From an uncultured Flavobacterium sp. (lineage in GTDB: Bacteria > Bacteroidota > Bacteroidia > Flavobacteriales > Flavobacteriaceae), in the NCBI GenBank assembly GCA_947632215.1, contig CANROJ010000018.1, forward strand, positions 1 to 40,041: a stretch of 40,041 nt of DNA, given 5' to 3'. Shown piece after piece: positions 33,162 to 40,041 of this stretch (the stretch's first letter is position 1; each line of letters opens with the position of its first letter). A model generated the notes under the pieces. The model was not told where the DNA came from. It saw nothing but the letters and a program-made list of their open reading frames with translations, and did not search any database. A program made the position numbers and the translations under genes.

Positions 33162-33198
33162 AAGTATTAGATGAAGAAATGCTCTTCTTCTAATACTT
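33162..33198. repeat. Inverted repeat between convergent genes
   Basis: AAGTATTAGA (33162-33171) faces CTAATACTT (33190-33198), extended inward by GAAGAA/TTCTTC around one mismatch. The T-run lies upstream on the plus strand rather than downstream, so classical termination geometry is lacking; it overlaps the 3' end of the 68-aa gene. Confidence 0.35.
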
Positions 33199-33373
33199 TA
33201 AGTTCTTCTTCAGTAATGTCTTCTATTTTATCTTCTAAGTAGGATACTAATTCTAATATTGCATTTCTTAGTTTCTCAAAAAAAGCTACAGCATTTATTA
33301 GATAATCTTTTATAATATTAAAAAGATCTAAAATACGATCAACAAATGCTAAAATGCGTTCTTGTATATTCAT
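33167..33373 (-). CDS. Small amphipathic helical protein, unknown
   Basis: 68-aa protein not recognised. It is almost wholly helical by composition: an Ile/Leu/Phe-rich half (MNIQERILAFVDRILDLFNI) followed by a strongly acidic C-terminus (LEDKIEDITEEELKVLEEEH). No classical signal peptide and no full membrane segment. Support for being real: a perfect -7 element 28 nt upstream of the ATG, and no overlapping gene. It precedes nothing on its strand; the next minus gene upstream (155 aa) is 212 nt away. Function unknown. Confidence 0.5.
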   Translation of the reverse strand: MNIQERILAFVDRILDLFNIIKDYLINAVAFFEKLRNAILELVSYLEDKIEDITEEELKVLEEEHFFI

Positions 33374-33400
33374 GACAATTTTTTTTATGTTGTATTAACT

Positions 33401-33408
33401 CAAATATA
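33401..33408 (-). promoter_or_regulatory. Putative -7 element of the 68-aa gene
   Basis: Minus-strand TATATTTG, perfect TAnnTTTG match, 28 nt before the ATG. No TTG at -33. Confidence 0.45.
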
Positions 33409-33585
33409 AAGATTTTTAGGTAATAGATGAGATTAAATTTATTAATTTTTATCAAATTATTTTACTCAAGTTATTAGAGCTACATTGTTTTTATAGGCCT
33501 TATTGTGGTAATATTTACACTGTTTTAAGACGTATTGTATTTTGATTTATGTTCTTTGAGAAACACCCTGACATAAACATACACA

Positions 33586-34053
33586 TCAAGACTGGTATAA
33601 TAATTGATCTAAGTTTTCGATGATTTGATCTTTATTGTTAAGGTATAAGATAATTAGTTCAAATTTTTCTTGCGATAAGTTATATTTATCTATCTCGTTG
33701 TTCTGACTTTGTGATAGTGCCATGTGATAAGAGGGGTCTTTCTCTATATAAACTTGTTTATTTAGAAAAACAACATATCCAATTATATCAAGGCTAATAT
33801 CCATTTGATTATTTAAAAAACTCACATATTGTTTAATAGACTTTATATCTTTAAAATCTACTTTGAAATCTACTTTTTGTTTACAAATCGTTATTGCTTG
33901 TAAACCGTGAAGAGGTATTACTTCTAGAATCTCAGGATCTGCAGTGAGCCTTGCCCATGTAGGTATGGCGTACGTAAATTTATCCTGATAATGTTTTTCA
34001 ATAAGTTTTCTGGTTGAATCTATAACCACTTGGGTTTTTAAGTGTTTTGTCAT
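33586..34053 (-). CDS. Hypothetical protein, unknown
   Basis: 155-aa protein not recognised. It has no signal peptide or membrane segment; it is a mixed alpha/beta soluble sequence with charged N-terminal helix (VVIDSTRKLIEKHYQDKF), a repeated KVDFKVDFKD strand near residue 60, and a C-terminal helix (LIILYLNNKDQIIENLDQLL). Base composition is like its neighbours. It is isolated, flanked by gaps of 212 and about 97 nt, with no good promoter seen. Possibly lineage-restricted; it may pair with the 68-aa gene downstream, though nothing proves that. Confidence 0.55.
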   Translation of the reverse strand: MTKHLKTQVVIDSTRKLIEKHYQDKFTYAIPTWARLTADPEILEVIPLHGLQAITICKQKVDFKVDFKDIKSIKQYVSFLNNQMDISLDIIGYVVFLNKQVYIEKDPSYHMALSQSQNNEIDKYNLSQEKFELIILYLNNKDQIIENLDQLLYQS

Positions 34054-34150
34054 TGTGAGATAAATCTATTAATAAAAAGAAAGAAATGTCTGAGTATATG
34101 TTTGAGCAATTATTACAGTATTTGTCTATTAGAAAATATTTTGGACTTTA

Positions 34151-35347
34151 TTAGTTGTAGATAAGGTAGGGTTGACGCATTGTTTTAAACTCATTTAGAC
34201 CTGCTTGCCATGAATTTCTGATTTGTTGCTCACTAAGGTTTTGTTTTATCTGTTGTTCCAGTAAAGTAGTACCGGCTAGTTTTGTAAAAAAATTATTAAA
34301 GAATTTTTCTTTGTGTTTACTGTTTTGATAAGCATTTATCAACCATTTTATTTCTAATTGCTCTACTCTAGGAGTGTCTTGTAGATTCTCGCCATAACAA
34401 AGTTTGTTTTGATTCATCGGATGTTTAGCCCCTGGGTTAGAGACTGGCGTGAAACTAAATGGCATATTTTCCAAGAAAGGACTTCCGTAAATTTGAAATT
34501 GCATATCTGTTCCTCTACCACTAGAAACATTAGTTCCTTCAAAAAAACATAAGCTAGCATATAAATCAATAGATTTATCATTTGGTAGATTAGGAGAGGG
34601 AGCAACAGGTAGGCAATAAGTAGTATTTCTGGTGTAGTTAGCTACAGGTATCACTGTTAGTTCACATTCTTGTTGGGTTTGTATCCAGTTTTGTCCATTG
34701 ATCATTTGTGCATATTCTCCCATAGTCATCCCATGCATAGTCGGTATAGGATGCATTCCCACAAAACTAGTATTTGTCATTTCTAATGTCGGTCCATCAA
34801 TAATATGAATGTTGGGGTTGGGTCTATCTAAAACAATAACTGGAATATTGTTTTGTGCGCAAGCTTGCATTAGATAATGTAAAGAAGAAATATAGGTATA
34901 GAATCTAGCTCCCACATCTTGTAAGTCAAAAATCATAACATCTATATTTTGTAGTTGTTCTTCACTAGGCTTTTTATTATTGCCATAGAGCGATATTACT
35001 GGCAAACCTGTCAATGGGTCTTTACTATCTTTCACATGTTCTCCCGCATCTGCTGTTCCTCTAAAACCATGTTCAGGCGCATATATTTTTTGAATGTCTA
35101 CTCCATTACTTAGTAAGAAGTCAACAGTAGATATCCACTGACCATCTTGGACAACTACTCCGGTTTGATTGGTTAGGATTCCTACCTTGTTGTCTTCTAA
35201 TAGATTTTTGTAAAGATGGATTTGTTGGGCACCTACTATAATAGAATCTGTGTGTTTTTGGTTAAAAGACACCTGATTTGCATGTGATTTTGCATTAACA
35301 CAAAAAAGCAACGTTAAGACTAAGAATAAAAATGTATTTTTGAACAT
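34151..35347 (-). CDS. namZ: Exo-beta-N-acetylmuramidase NamZ family (DUF1343)
   Basis: 398-aa secreted protein of the DUF1343 family, characterised in Bacillus and Tannerella as exo-acting beta-N-acetylmuramidases that remove terminal MurNAc from peptidoglycan fragments. A signal peptide (MFKNTFLFLVLTLLFCVNAK) is followed by VGILTNQTGVV, FAPEHGFRG-like IYAPEHGFRGTADAGEHV, MIFDLQDVGARFYTYISS and VLDRPNPN, all core motifs, and later SSGRGTDMQFQIYG. Start at 35347 is chosen for the signal peptide; an ATG at 35365 adds six residues. Divergent from the permease gene, whose -7 element lies within its first codons. Confidence 0.9.
   Translation of the reverse strand: MFKNTFLFLVLTLLFCVNAKSHANQVSFNQKHTDSIIVGAQQIHLYKNLLEDNKVGILTNQTGVVVQDGQWISTVDFLLSNGVDIQKIYAPEHGFRGTADAGEHVKDSKDPLTGLPVISLYGNNKKPSEEQLQNIDVMIFDLQDVGARFYTYISSLHYLMQACAQNNIPVIVLDRPNPNIHIIDGPTLEMTNTSFVGMHPIPTMHGMTMGEYAQMINGQNWIQTQQECELTVIPVANYTRNTTYCLPVAPSPNLPNDKSIDLYASLCFFEGTNVSSGRGTDMQFQIYGSPFLENMPFSFTPVSNPGAKHPMNQNKLCYGENLQDTPRVEQLEIKWLINAYQNSKHKEKFFNNFFTKLAGTTLLEQQIKQNLSEQQIRNSWQAGLNEFKTMRQPYLIYN
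35335..35342 (+). promoter_or_regulatory. Putative -7 element of the permease gene
   Basis: TATTTTTG, perfect TAnnTTTG match, 27 nt before the TTG start at 35369, and inside the opposing namZ reading frame. No clear -33 box. Confidence 0.45.
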
Positions 35348-35368
35348 TGAATTAGATACCGTCATACC

Positions 35369-36604
35369 TTGAAATTAGAATATTTTATTACTAAACGACT
35401 TATTACTACTAAAGACTATAAAAGTAGTATATCTGCACCAATTATTAAAATTGCAATAGCGGCAATTGCCTTAGGTATTATTATGATGCTTATTTCTATT
35501 TCTACAGGCTTAGGACTTAAGTATAAAATTAGAGATAAGATATCTGCTTTTAGCGGTCATATAGTTATAACTAATTATGATAATAATGCCAGTGATATTA
35601 CTTTAGTGCCTTTAGCCAGAGATATAAGTAAATATAATAATTTTGAAACAGTACAAGGAATTAAAAATGTAGCTCCTTTTGCAAGTAAAGCTGGTATTAT
35701 CCGTACCGAAGATTATTTTGAGGGTATTGTTTATAAAGGTGTAGATTCTTTATATGATTTTTCTGCTATGCAAGAGTATTTAACTAAAGGGCGTATTCCT
35801 AGTTTTGATAATTCTATTAGTAGTGAAATTTTATTATCAGAATATATTGCAAACCGCTTACATTTGGAGCTAGGAGATAAGATTACCACATATTTTATGA
35901 AAGAATGGGGTAATAAAGTTCCCTTAGTTAGACAATTTGAGATAGTTGGTATTTACAATTCAGGTATACAGCAATTCGATTCAAGTGTTGTATTAGGCGA
36001 TTTACGTCATGTACAGCGATTAAATAGATGGGATCAGGATCAAGTAGGTGGTTTTGAAGTGATAGTAAATGATTTTGATCAGATTGAAGATATTGGTGAT
36101 CAAGTTTACTTGGAATTGCCCTCAACAGTAGATAGTAAGACCGTAGTGCAGAAGTATGCTAATATATTTAGCTGGATTGATATGTTTGATTTCAATATTT
36201 TAGTGATAATCATTATAATGGTAGTGGTTGCTTCTATTAATATGATTGTAGCCTTATTGGTTTTGATTTTAGAGCGTACCCAAATGATAGGAACCTTAAA
36301 GGCATTAGGGGCTAATAATTGGAGTATTCGTAAGATATTTCTCTATAATGCGGCATATTTAATTGTAAAAGGATTATTCTATGGAAACCTTATAGGTCTG
36401 TCTCTTTTGTGGGTTCAAAAGTATTTTGGAATAGTTCGATTAGATCCAGTGTCTTATTATGTTCACCAGGCTCCCGTGTTGATTCGTTTTTGGGATGTAT
36501 TATTTTTAAATTTAGGAGTTATTGTTATTTCGATCTTAGTTCTACTTATTCCTTCGTTTTTAATTACCAAAATTACTGTGGTTAAGGCCCTGCGTTATCA
36601 ATAG
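35369..36604 (+). CDS. FtsX/LolE-type ABC transporter permease
   Basis: 411-aa inner-membrane permease of the MacB/FtsX/LolCE class. One helix near 25-50 (IAIAAIALGIIMMLISISTG), a large periplasmic domain (about 55-270), then three C-terminal helices (about 275-300, 325-350, 375-400), with LERTQMIGTLKALGAN before the second of them, the FtsX-family loop. LolC/E-like proteins release outer-membrane lipoproteins; that role is inferred. No ATPase gene is adjacent, as usual in Flavobacteriia. Translation must start at TTG (35369): a stop lies 21 nt upstream in frame with no ATG between, and KLEYFITKRL is the normal beginning. Confidence 0.88.
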   Translation: MKLEYFITKRLITTKDYKSSISAPIIKIAIAAIALGIIMMLISISTGLGLKYKIRDKISAFSGHIVITNYDNNASDITLVPLARDISKYNNFETVQGIKNVAPFASKAGIIRTEDYFEGIVYKGVDSLYDFSAMQEYLTKGRIPSFDNSISSEILLSEYIANRLHLELGDKITTYFMKEWGNKVPLVRQFEIVGIYNSGIQQFDSSVVLGDLRHVQRLNRWDQDQVGGFEVIVNDFDQIEDIGDQVYLELPSTVDSKTVVQKYANIFSWIDMFDFNILVIIIIMVVVASINMIVALLVLILERTQMIGTLKALGANNWSIRKIFLYNAAYLIVKGLFYGNLIGLSLLWVQKYFGIVRLDPVSYYVHQAPVLIRFWDVLFLNLGVIVISILVLLIPSFLITKITVVKALRYQ

Positions 36605-37305
36605 ATAGATAGGTAATATGACTTAGACAGTATTTGAGGACTTTTTTTGGTGGTTGTTCTAATGTGAACACTTATTTTGTTTATTGAGATAGGTAACTGT
36701 TTTTAAGAGTTTTTTTAATAGTTCTGCTCATTTTTCAAAAGTAATTATACTAGGTGCTACTTAGAATGCATTTAAGTATGCCTATTGTGTGCTATGCTAT
36801 TTTATAAACTTAGAAAAGGTGATAGTAAGACTCGGTTTTTTTTAGAAAGTTGAATTAAGGCTTTTGTTAGAAAATGCAAAGAAAGTTTTTTTAACATTTT
36901 TATTTTAATTCTGATTTTCGGTAAATATAATTTGGTTTATGTGTAAATTACTTATGTTATGTTTAGAAACTAAAAATATAAGCTTGGGTATCTATTTCTA
37001 TGACTTTTAGTTAAATACTATTTCTATAGCTACTTCGTTTTGGTATTTGTTAAGATAAAGAGTAACTTTTTATCTAAGTGTATTAAATGGAATAGTGTTA
37101 AATAAATCATTAATTTATTGGTAATATGTGTGGTTATTAAAGCCAGAAAGTAAGATATGTGAACTTAAGATTTTTTATTTTCCTATATTGTGCACCTGTT
37201 TGCGTAAAAAGAGTTGTGATAAGACTCTTTTTTATTTATTAATATCCTTTTTTAGAGCCATATGATACGGCATTAGTGTTTAGGGAAAAATAATTATTTA
37301 TTTAC
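36605..37305. other. 701-nt intergenic region upstream of brnQ
   Basis: AT-rich stretch with several stop-filled frames; the longest peptide noticed (36939-37010, 23 codons) has no supporting signal. The only clear structure is the terminator-like hairpin at 37206-37233, 73 nt before brnQ. A weaker inverted repeat AGATAAA/TTTATCT lies at about 37055-37077. No good TAnnTTTG promoter for brnQ was found. Confidence 0.4.
37206..37233 (+). terminator. Terminator-like hairpin in the brnQ leader
   Basis: 9-bp arms AAAAAGAGT/ACTCTTTTT (37206-37214, 37224-37232) around a 9-nt loop, with the T-run reaching 37233. It lies 600 nt past the previous gene and 73 nt before brnQ, so it is better placed to attenuate brnQ than to end the permease transcript. 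Confidence 0.5.
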
Positions 37306-38643
37306 ATGGGATTTAAACGATATTCGGATGCAACCACTATTGGGTTTGCATTGTTTGCAATGTTTTTTGGAGCTGGTAACATTATCTTGCCTCCAATCAT
37401 TGGACTAATGACTGGATCGGATTGGGGTTCTGCTGTTGCAGGATTTTCTATTACGGCCATTTTAGGTCCTTTTTTAGGGATTTTAGCGGTGCTTTTCTCT
37501 GGAGATAATTTTACTGATTTAGGTAAACGTATTAACAGCACATTAGGATGGATTCTAGCTACTGCTATTATTTTAAGTATAGGGCCTTTAGTTGCTATTC
37601 CTAGAACTGCGGCTACTACTTATGAAATAGGGGTTTTATCTGTCTTTCCTCAAGCTAGTTCTAATACAGGGGCGATTATTTCATCAATAGTTTTCTTTGG
37701 ACTTACTGCTATATTGAGTATTTCTCCTTCAAAAGTTGTGGATATTATAGGGAAGTATTTGACCCCCATTCTTTTAGTTATTCTATTTTGGTTAATACTA
37801 GCGGGGATGCTTCATCCTATTGACCAAGAAATGCTGGCCGATTTTACTAATCCTGAAGCATTCAGAGTTGGTTTTACTGAAGGTTACCAAACCCTTGATG
37901 TTTTGGCTTCAGTGATTTATGCTGGTATTATTATTACTGCTGTTAAGAGTAAAGGATATAATAAACTTGTAGATAAAACTCGTGTAACTTTGCTCTCTGG
38001 GCTTATAGCAATGCTATGTTTGTTGTTTATTTACGGAGGTTTAATATACTTAGGTGTAACTTCAGGTTATCAGTATTCTGGTGATTTAAAGCGAACCGAA
38101 TTATTACTATACATTTCAAATGGAGTTTTAGGTAAATCAGGTACTATGGCTTTGTCGCTTTGTGTTGCTTTAGCTTGTTTAACAACTGCAATTGCTTTAG
38201 TTTGTGCTACTGCTAGCTTCTTCTCAGATTTGACTAAAGGAGTGTTGAGTTATCGTTTAGTAGTGATTATTACATGTGTTTTTTCTGGATTTCTTGCAGT
38301 TGAAGGTGTAGATAAAATTATTGAGTATGCGGGTCCTTTTTTAGGCATTATTTATCCAATAACTCTTACTTTAATATTATATATGGTTGTCTTTGGTAAG
38401 CTAGTGTATCGAAAAGCTCCTTTTGTTGCAGCTATACTAGTTAGTACTATTGTTTCGTTATTATCTTTCTCTGCTAATGTTGCCCTTGATAATGGTAATG
38501 TTGCCTATGGAAATAAAGTACAAGAATTAATCAGCTCTATCCCCTTGGCTTCTTATGATGTGCCTTGGCTTATACCTTCGGCAATAGGTTTTGCTGTTGT
38601 GTTTTTAGTAAATAGATTTTTTAAATCAAGCAGTATCGATTAA
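37306..38643 (+). CDS. brnQ: Branched-chain amino acid:cation symporter BrnQ
   Basis: 445-aa inner-membrane carrier of the LIVCS family, which imports Leu, Ile and Val with Na+ or H+. The start FALFAMFFGAGNIILPPIIG is the family hallmark, followed by about 12 helices, including LGPFLGILAVLFSG, AIILSIGPLVAIPRTAATTYE (substrate-site region), a mid-protein TGYQ-like SGYQYSGDLKRTELLLYISNG, and the PFLGIIYPITLTLILYMVVFG helix. No signal peptide. A terminator-like hairpin upstream suggests attenuation. Monocistronic, with a very strong terminator downstream shared with the opposing gene. Confidence 0.93.
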   Translation: MGFKRYSDATTIGFALFAMFFGAGNIILPPIIGLMTGSDWGSAVAGFSITAILGPFLGILAVLFSGDNFTDLGKRINSTLGWILATAIILSIGPLVAIPRTAATTYEIGVLSVFPQASSNTGAIISSIVFFGLTAILSISPSKVVDIIGKYLTPILLVILFWLILAGMLHPIDQEMLADFTNPEAFRVGFTEGYQTLDVLASVIYAGIIITAVKSKGYNKLVDKTRVTLLSGLIAMLCLLFIYGGLIYLGVTSGYQYSGDLKRTELLLYISNGVLGKSGTMALSLCVALACLTTAIALVCATASFFSDLTKGVLSYRLVVIITCVFSGFLAVEGVDKIIEYAGPFLGIIYPITLTLILYMVVFGKLVYRKAPFVAAILVSTIVSLLSFSANVALDNGNVAYGNKVQELISSIPLASYDVPWLIPSAIGFAVVFLVNRFFKSSSID

Positions 38644-38659
38644 TCGTTATATGGTAGGT

Positions 38660-38703
38660 TAAAACAAGATAAGCGAATCCCAGGATTCGCTTATCTTGTT
38701 TTA
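38660..38703. terminator. Bidirectional terminator (brnQ / cyclic-nucleotide phosphodiesterase)
   Basis: Perfect 21-bp arms (38660-38680, 38683-38703) with a 2-nt centre (effective loop 4 nt), the longest perfect palindrome noted in the window along with 31814-31858. It separates two convergent genes; T-rich flank is short (TTTTA). Confidence 0.85.
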
Positions 38704-38724
38704 TGTAGCTATTTCACTTTGGAA

Positions 38725-39666
38725 TTATAAGGATATTTTCTGTCCTTGTACTGGGTATATATAATTGACCTTAAATGGATTGTCCTGTGATAATTGAGCT
38801 TTGATTTGTTCTATTGCTGTTTTTGAAGGCTTTAGGTGAGTTACAATAATGTTTAGATTTTCTAAATTTTCTTTGCCTGTGTATTTAGCTAGATTTGATA
38901 ATTCTTCTTGCAAAAGCTTTGGTGTTAAATGTCCAAATAAGGCAGATTCAGGTTGCTCGTTAGGGAAAGAAACTTCGATTAATATATTTTGTAGTTTTCC
39001 CTGCACTATCAAAGGGGCAACATCTTGCCAAATGGTATTTAAATAATCGGATTGTTCAACTCTATCTGCTCCAGTATCTCCAAAGTAAAGAACATATTGT
39101 TGTTGTGGATTATGAATAAGTAGAGCAGAACTTTTTTGTGGGTTTACATGACTTAGAACATAAGGTTTCGCCTTTAGGGTTGTTTGATTTATGTTAAACT
39201 CTCTCATTGGCTCTAAATATGTATAGGTATATTTCCCTAGGATAGGTGATTCTCCTTGATTTGCAAAGTTAGCCCAAGAGGCATTGGTAAAGTAGTTGTT
39301 TTGTAAAACGTTTATTACATCTGCAAAACCGTATATAGGTTTAGAGGAATCTTCGGGTGAGTTTATTATTAGTCCAGATAGATGGTCTAAGTGGCCATGG
39401 GAAATAAAATAACCTTTAATGTAATCTTGTAGTACTACATGGGCTGGTTGATCAAAAGTATTTAAGGCAATAGCTCGGTTGATACCATGTTTAATTGTAC
39501 CTGCATCTAGACTTATGTAAGCATTGGAGTTTTCTACCCCTACTAGATATGCGGATAAATTGCTTTCGTCTGCTCCTCCGTAGACTCCTAATGGAATGAT
39601 TTCAAGGGATTGGCTTGCCGCTGGTAAGCTTAAAAGAACTGCTATGGAAAGAAGTATGGTTTTCAT
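38725..39666 (-). CDS. Secreted class II cyclic-nucleotide phosphodiesterase (MBL fold)
   Basis: 313-aa metallo-beta-lactamase-fold hydrolase with a signal peptide (ends PAASQS, about 19). The zinc motif HGHLDHLSGL (near 91-100) is followed by LSHVNPQKSSALLI, YFGDTGADR and the family-specific SFPNEQPESALFGHLTPKLL, which match the PDEase_II family (yeast Pde1, bacterial CpdP), enzymes that hydrolyse cAMP/cGMP to 5'-NMP. Export to the periplasm suggests scavenging of external cyclic nucleotides; that is inference. Other MBL hydrolase functions are less likely. Converges on brnQ; the upstream 375 nt holds no further gene on this strand. Confidence 0.85.
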   Translation of the reverse strand: MKTILLSIAVLLSLPAASQSLEIIPLGVYGGADESNLSAYLVGVENSNAYISLDAGTIKHGINRAIALNTFDQPAHVVLQDYIKGYFISHGHLDHLSGLIINSPEDSSKPIYGFADVINVLQNNYFTNASWANFANQGESPILGKYTYTYLEPMREFNINQTTLKAKPYVLSHVNPQKSSALLIHNPQQQYVLYFGDTGADRVEQSDYLNTIWQDVAPLIVQGKLQNILIEVSFPNEQPESALFGHLTPKLLQEELSNLAKYTGKENLENLNIIVTHLKPSKTAIEQIKAQLSQDNPFKVNYIYPVQGQKISL

Positions 39667-40041
39667 ATTTTCAATTTTTGGTAAATTTAAAGGTATTTGT
39701 TTTTAAAAAAAAGCTATTGAACTAAGCTTGTGCCAAATTATTATGCTAAATCAATGATTTTGTTTTTTATGTCCAACAAAGTTGATTGGTGTTGTTGTAC
39801 TGTATTGTCATTTAAATATGGATATTATGTAGGAAGCTAATAGGAAATTTAGGTTTTGATTTACGTTTGTTAGAAGTTTGATATTATTTTTTAAAATTAA
39901 CTTGTTGTTTTATAGTGTTTTAAATTTTTTATTAAAAATAAAGCATAAAAAACATTCAGTAAAGTTTGCAAGAGAACAAAAAGTTACTACTTTTGCATCC
40001 GCATTACAGGCAGACGTTCCTATACAAATAGAAGTAAAGTA
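39667..40041. other. 375-nt right-edge intergenic region
   Basis: AT-rich spacer between the phosphodiesterase gene (minus) and something beyond the window. It holds only the promoter at 39966-39995, after which a short GC-richer leader (GCATCCGCATTACAGGCAG at 39995-40013) runs to the edge. No ORF or RNA gene was recognised. Confidence 0.45.
39966..39995 (+). promoter_or_regulatory. Strong promoter for an operon beyond the window
   Basis: TTG (39966-39968), 19 nt, then TACTTTTG (39988-39995), the most canonical Bacteroidota promoter in the window by spacing and sequence. The transcript would start near 40000 and run off the edge. Confidence 0.65.

Noticed and set aside
33162..33198. Inverted repeat as a terminator between the cysteine-cluster gene and the 68-aa gene
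   Set aside because: The T-run precedes the hairpin on the plus strand and becomes an A-run after it on the minus strand, so intrinsic-terminator geometry is missing in both directions.
33167..34053. Toxin-antitoxin module made of the 68-aa and 155-aa genes
   Set aside because: The genes are 212 nt apart rather than overlapping, neither shows a recognisable DNA-binding or toxin fold, and the smaller has its own promoter.
36939..37010. A 23-codon peptide (MCKLLMLCLETKN...) upstream of brnQ
   Set aside because: No promoter or coding signal; not rich in Leu/Ile/Val runs as expected of an attenuation leader peptide; likely chance.
1..40041. Genomic island, prophage, transposon or CRISPR-defence locus
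   Set aside because: No integrase, transposase, phage or Cas-like protein, no regularly spaced repeats, and housekeeping genes with even composition throughout.
1..40041. tRNA or rRNA genes
   Set aside because: No T-loop plus CCA-like cloverleaf or rRNA sequence was recognised on either strand in any intergenic gap.

Overview
The window looks like a chromosomal segment of an AT-rich member of the Bacteroidota, most likely class Flavobacteriia. The evidence is the gene content: gldA, an 833-aa DUF5686 barrel protein, two ExbD genes beside ExbB and TonB, a fused DAHP synthase/chorismate mutase, NamZ/DUF1343, and a QueE with a CX3CX2C iron-sulfur motif. The promoters agree: many genes are preceded by the Bacteroidota -7 element TAnnTTTG, several with a TTG -33 element 17-21 nt upstream. 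I cannot fix the genus. I recognised no tRNA, rRNA, insertion sequence, phage gene or CRISPR array, and base composition looks even throughout, so this reads as core chromosome rather than an island.

Layout. 1-4.2 kb (minus strand): inorganic pyrophosphatase, a DUF5686 outer-membrane-type protein and pyruvate dehydrogenase E1 beta. 4.6-10.4 kb (plus): electron transfer flavoprotein etfB-etfA; a bifunctional-nuclease (DUF151) protein; then a deoxynucleotide/folate run of thyA, a 2TM protein, folA, a secreted-protein gene broken by an in-frame stop, and a deoxynucleoside kinase. 10.8-11.7 kb (minus): gldA. 12.0-19.7 kb (plus): aroF-CM, rsgA, a DUF3857/transglutaminase-like protein, dtd, a small membrane protein, a MazG-like hydrolase, aroA and queA. 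19.9-23.9 kb (plus): kynureninase, an arginase-fold hydrolase and kynurenine 3-monooxygenase. 25.0-31.0 kb (plus): exbB-exbD-exbD-tonB, a small membrane protein, a PstS-like lipoprotein and a TPR protein. 31.1-40.0 kb, mixed strands: queE, a methyltransferase, a YkgJ-type cysteine-cluster protein, two unrecognised proteins, NamZ, an FtsX/LolE-type permease, brnQ and a secreted class II cyclic-nucleotide phosphodiesterase. The right edge carries a good promoter for an operon outside the window.

How the genes work together. ThyA, DHFR and the deoxynucleoside kinase all feed dNTP pools. The DAHP synthase/chorismate mutase and EPSP synthase are the entry and a late step of aromatic synthesis, while KynU and KMO act in tryptophan breakdown (the route to NAD in many Flavobacteriia). 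ExbB/ExbD/TonB energise outer-membrane TonB-dependent transporters; the PstS-like lipoprotein and TPR protein that follow have no Pst transporter genes beside them, and their role is the least explained part of the window. QueA and QueE are both queuosine enzymes but lie 12 kb apart.

I did not find a clear undescribed defence or mobile system. The most useful leads are regulatory and contextual: a promoter inside a terminator loop (6467-6517), a terminator-like hairpin inside the first codons of the gene after tonB, a candidate small RNA at about 24.06-24.19 kb, palindromes overlapping -33 boxes, an arginase-fold enzyme inside a kynurenine cluster, and the TonB-linked PstS/TPR pair. All motif matches and hairpins were found by eye; no searches or folding programs were run.
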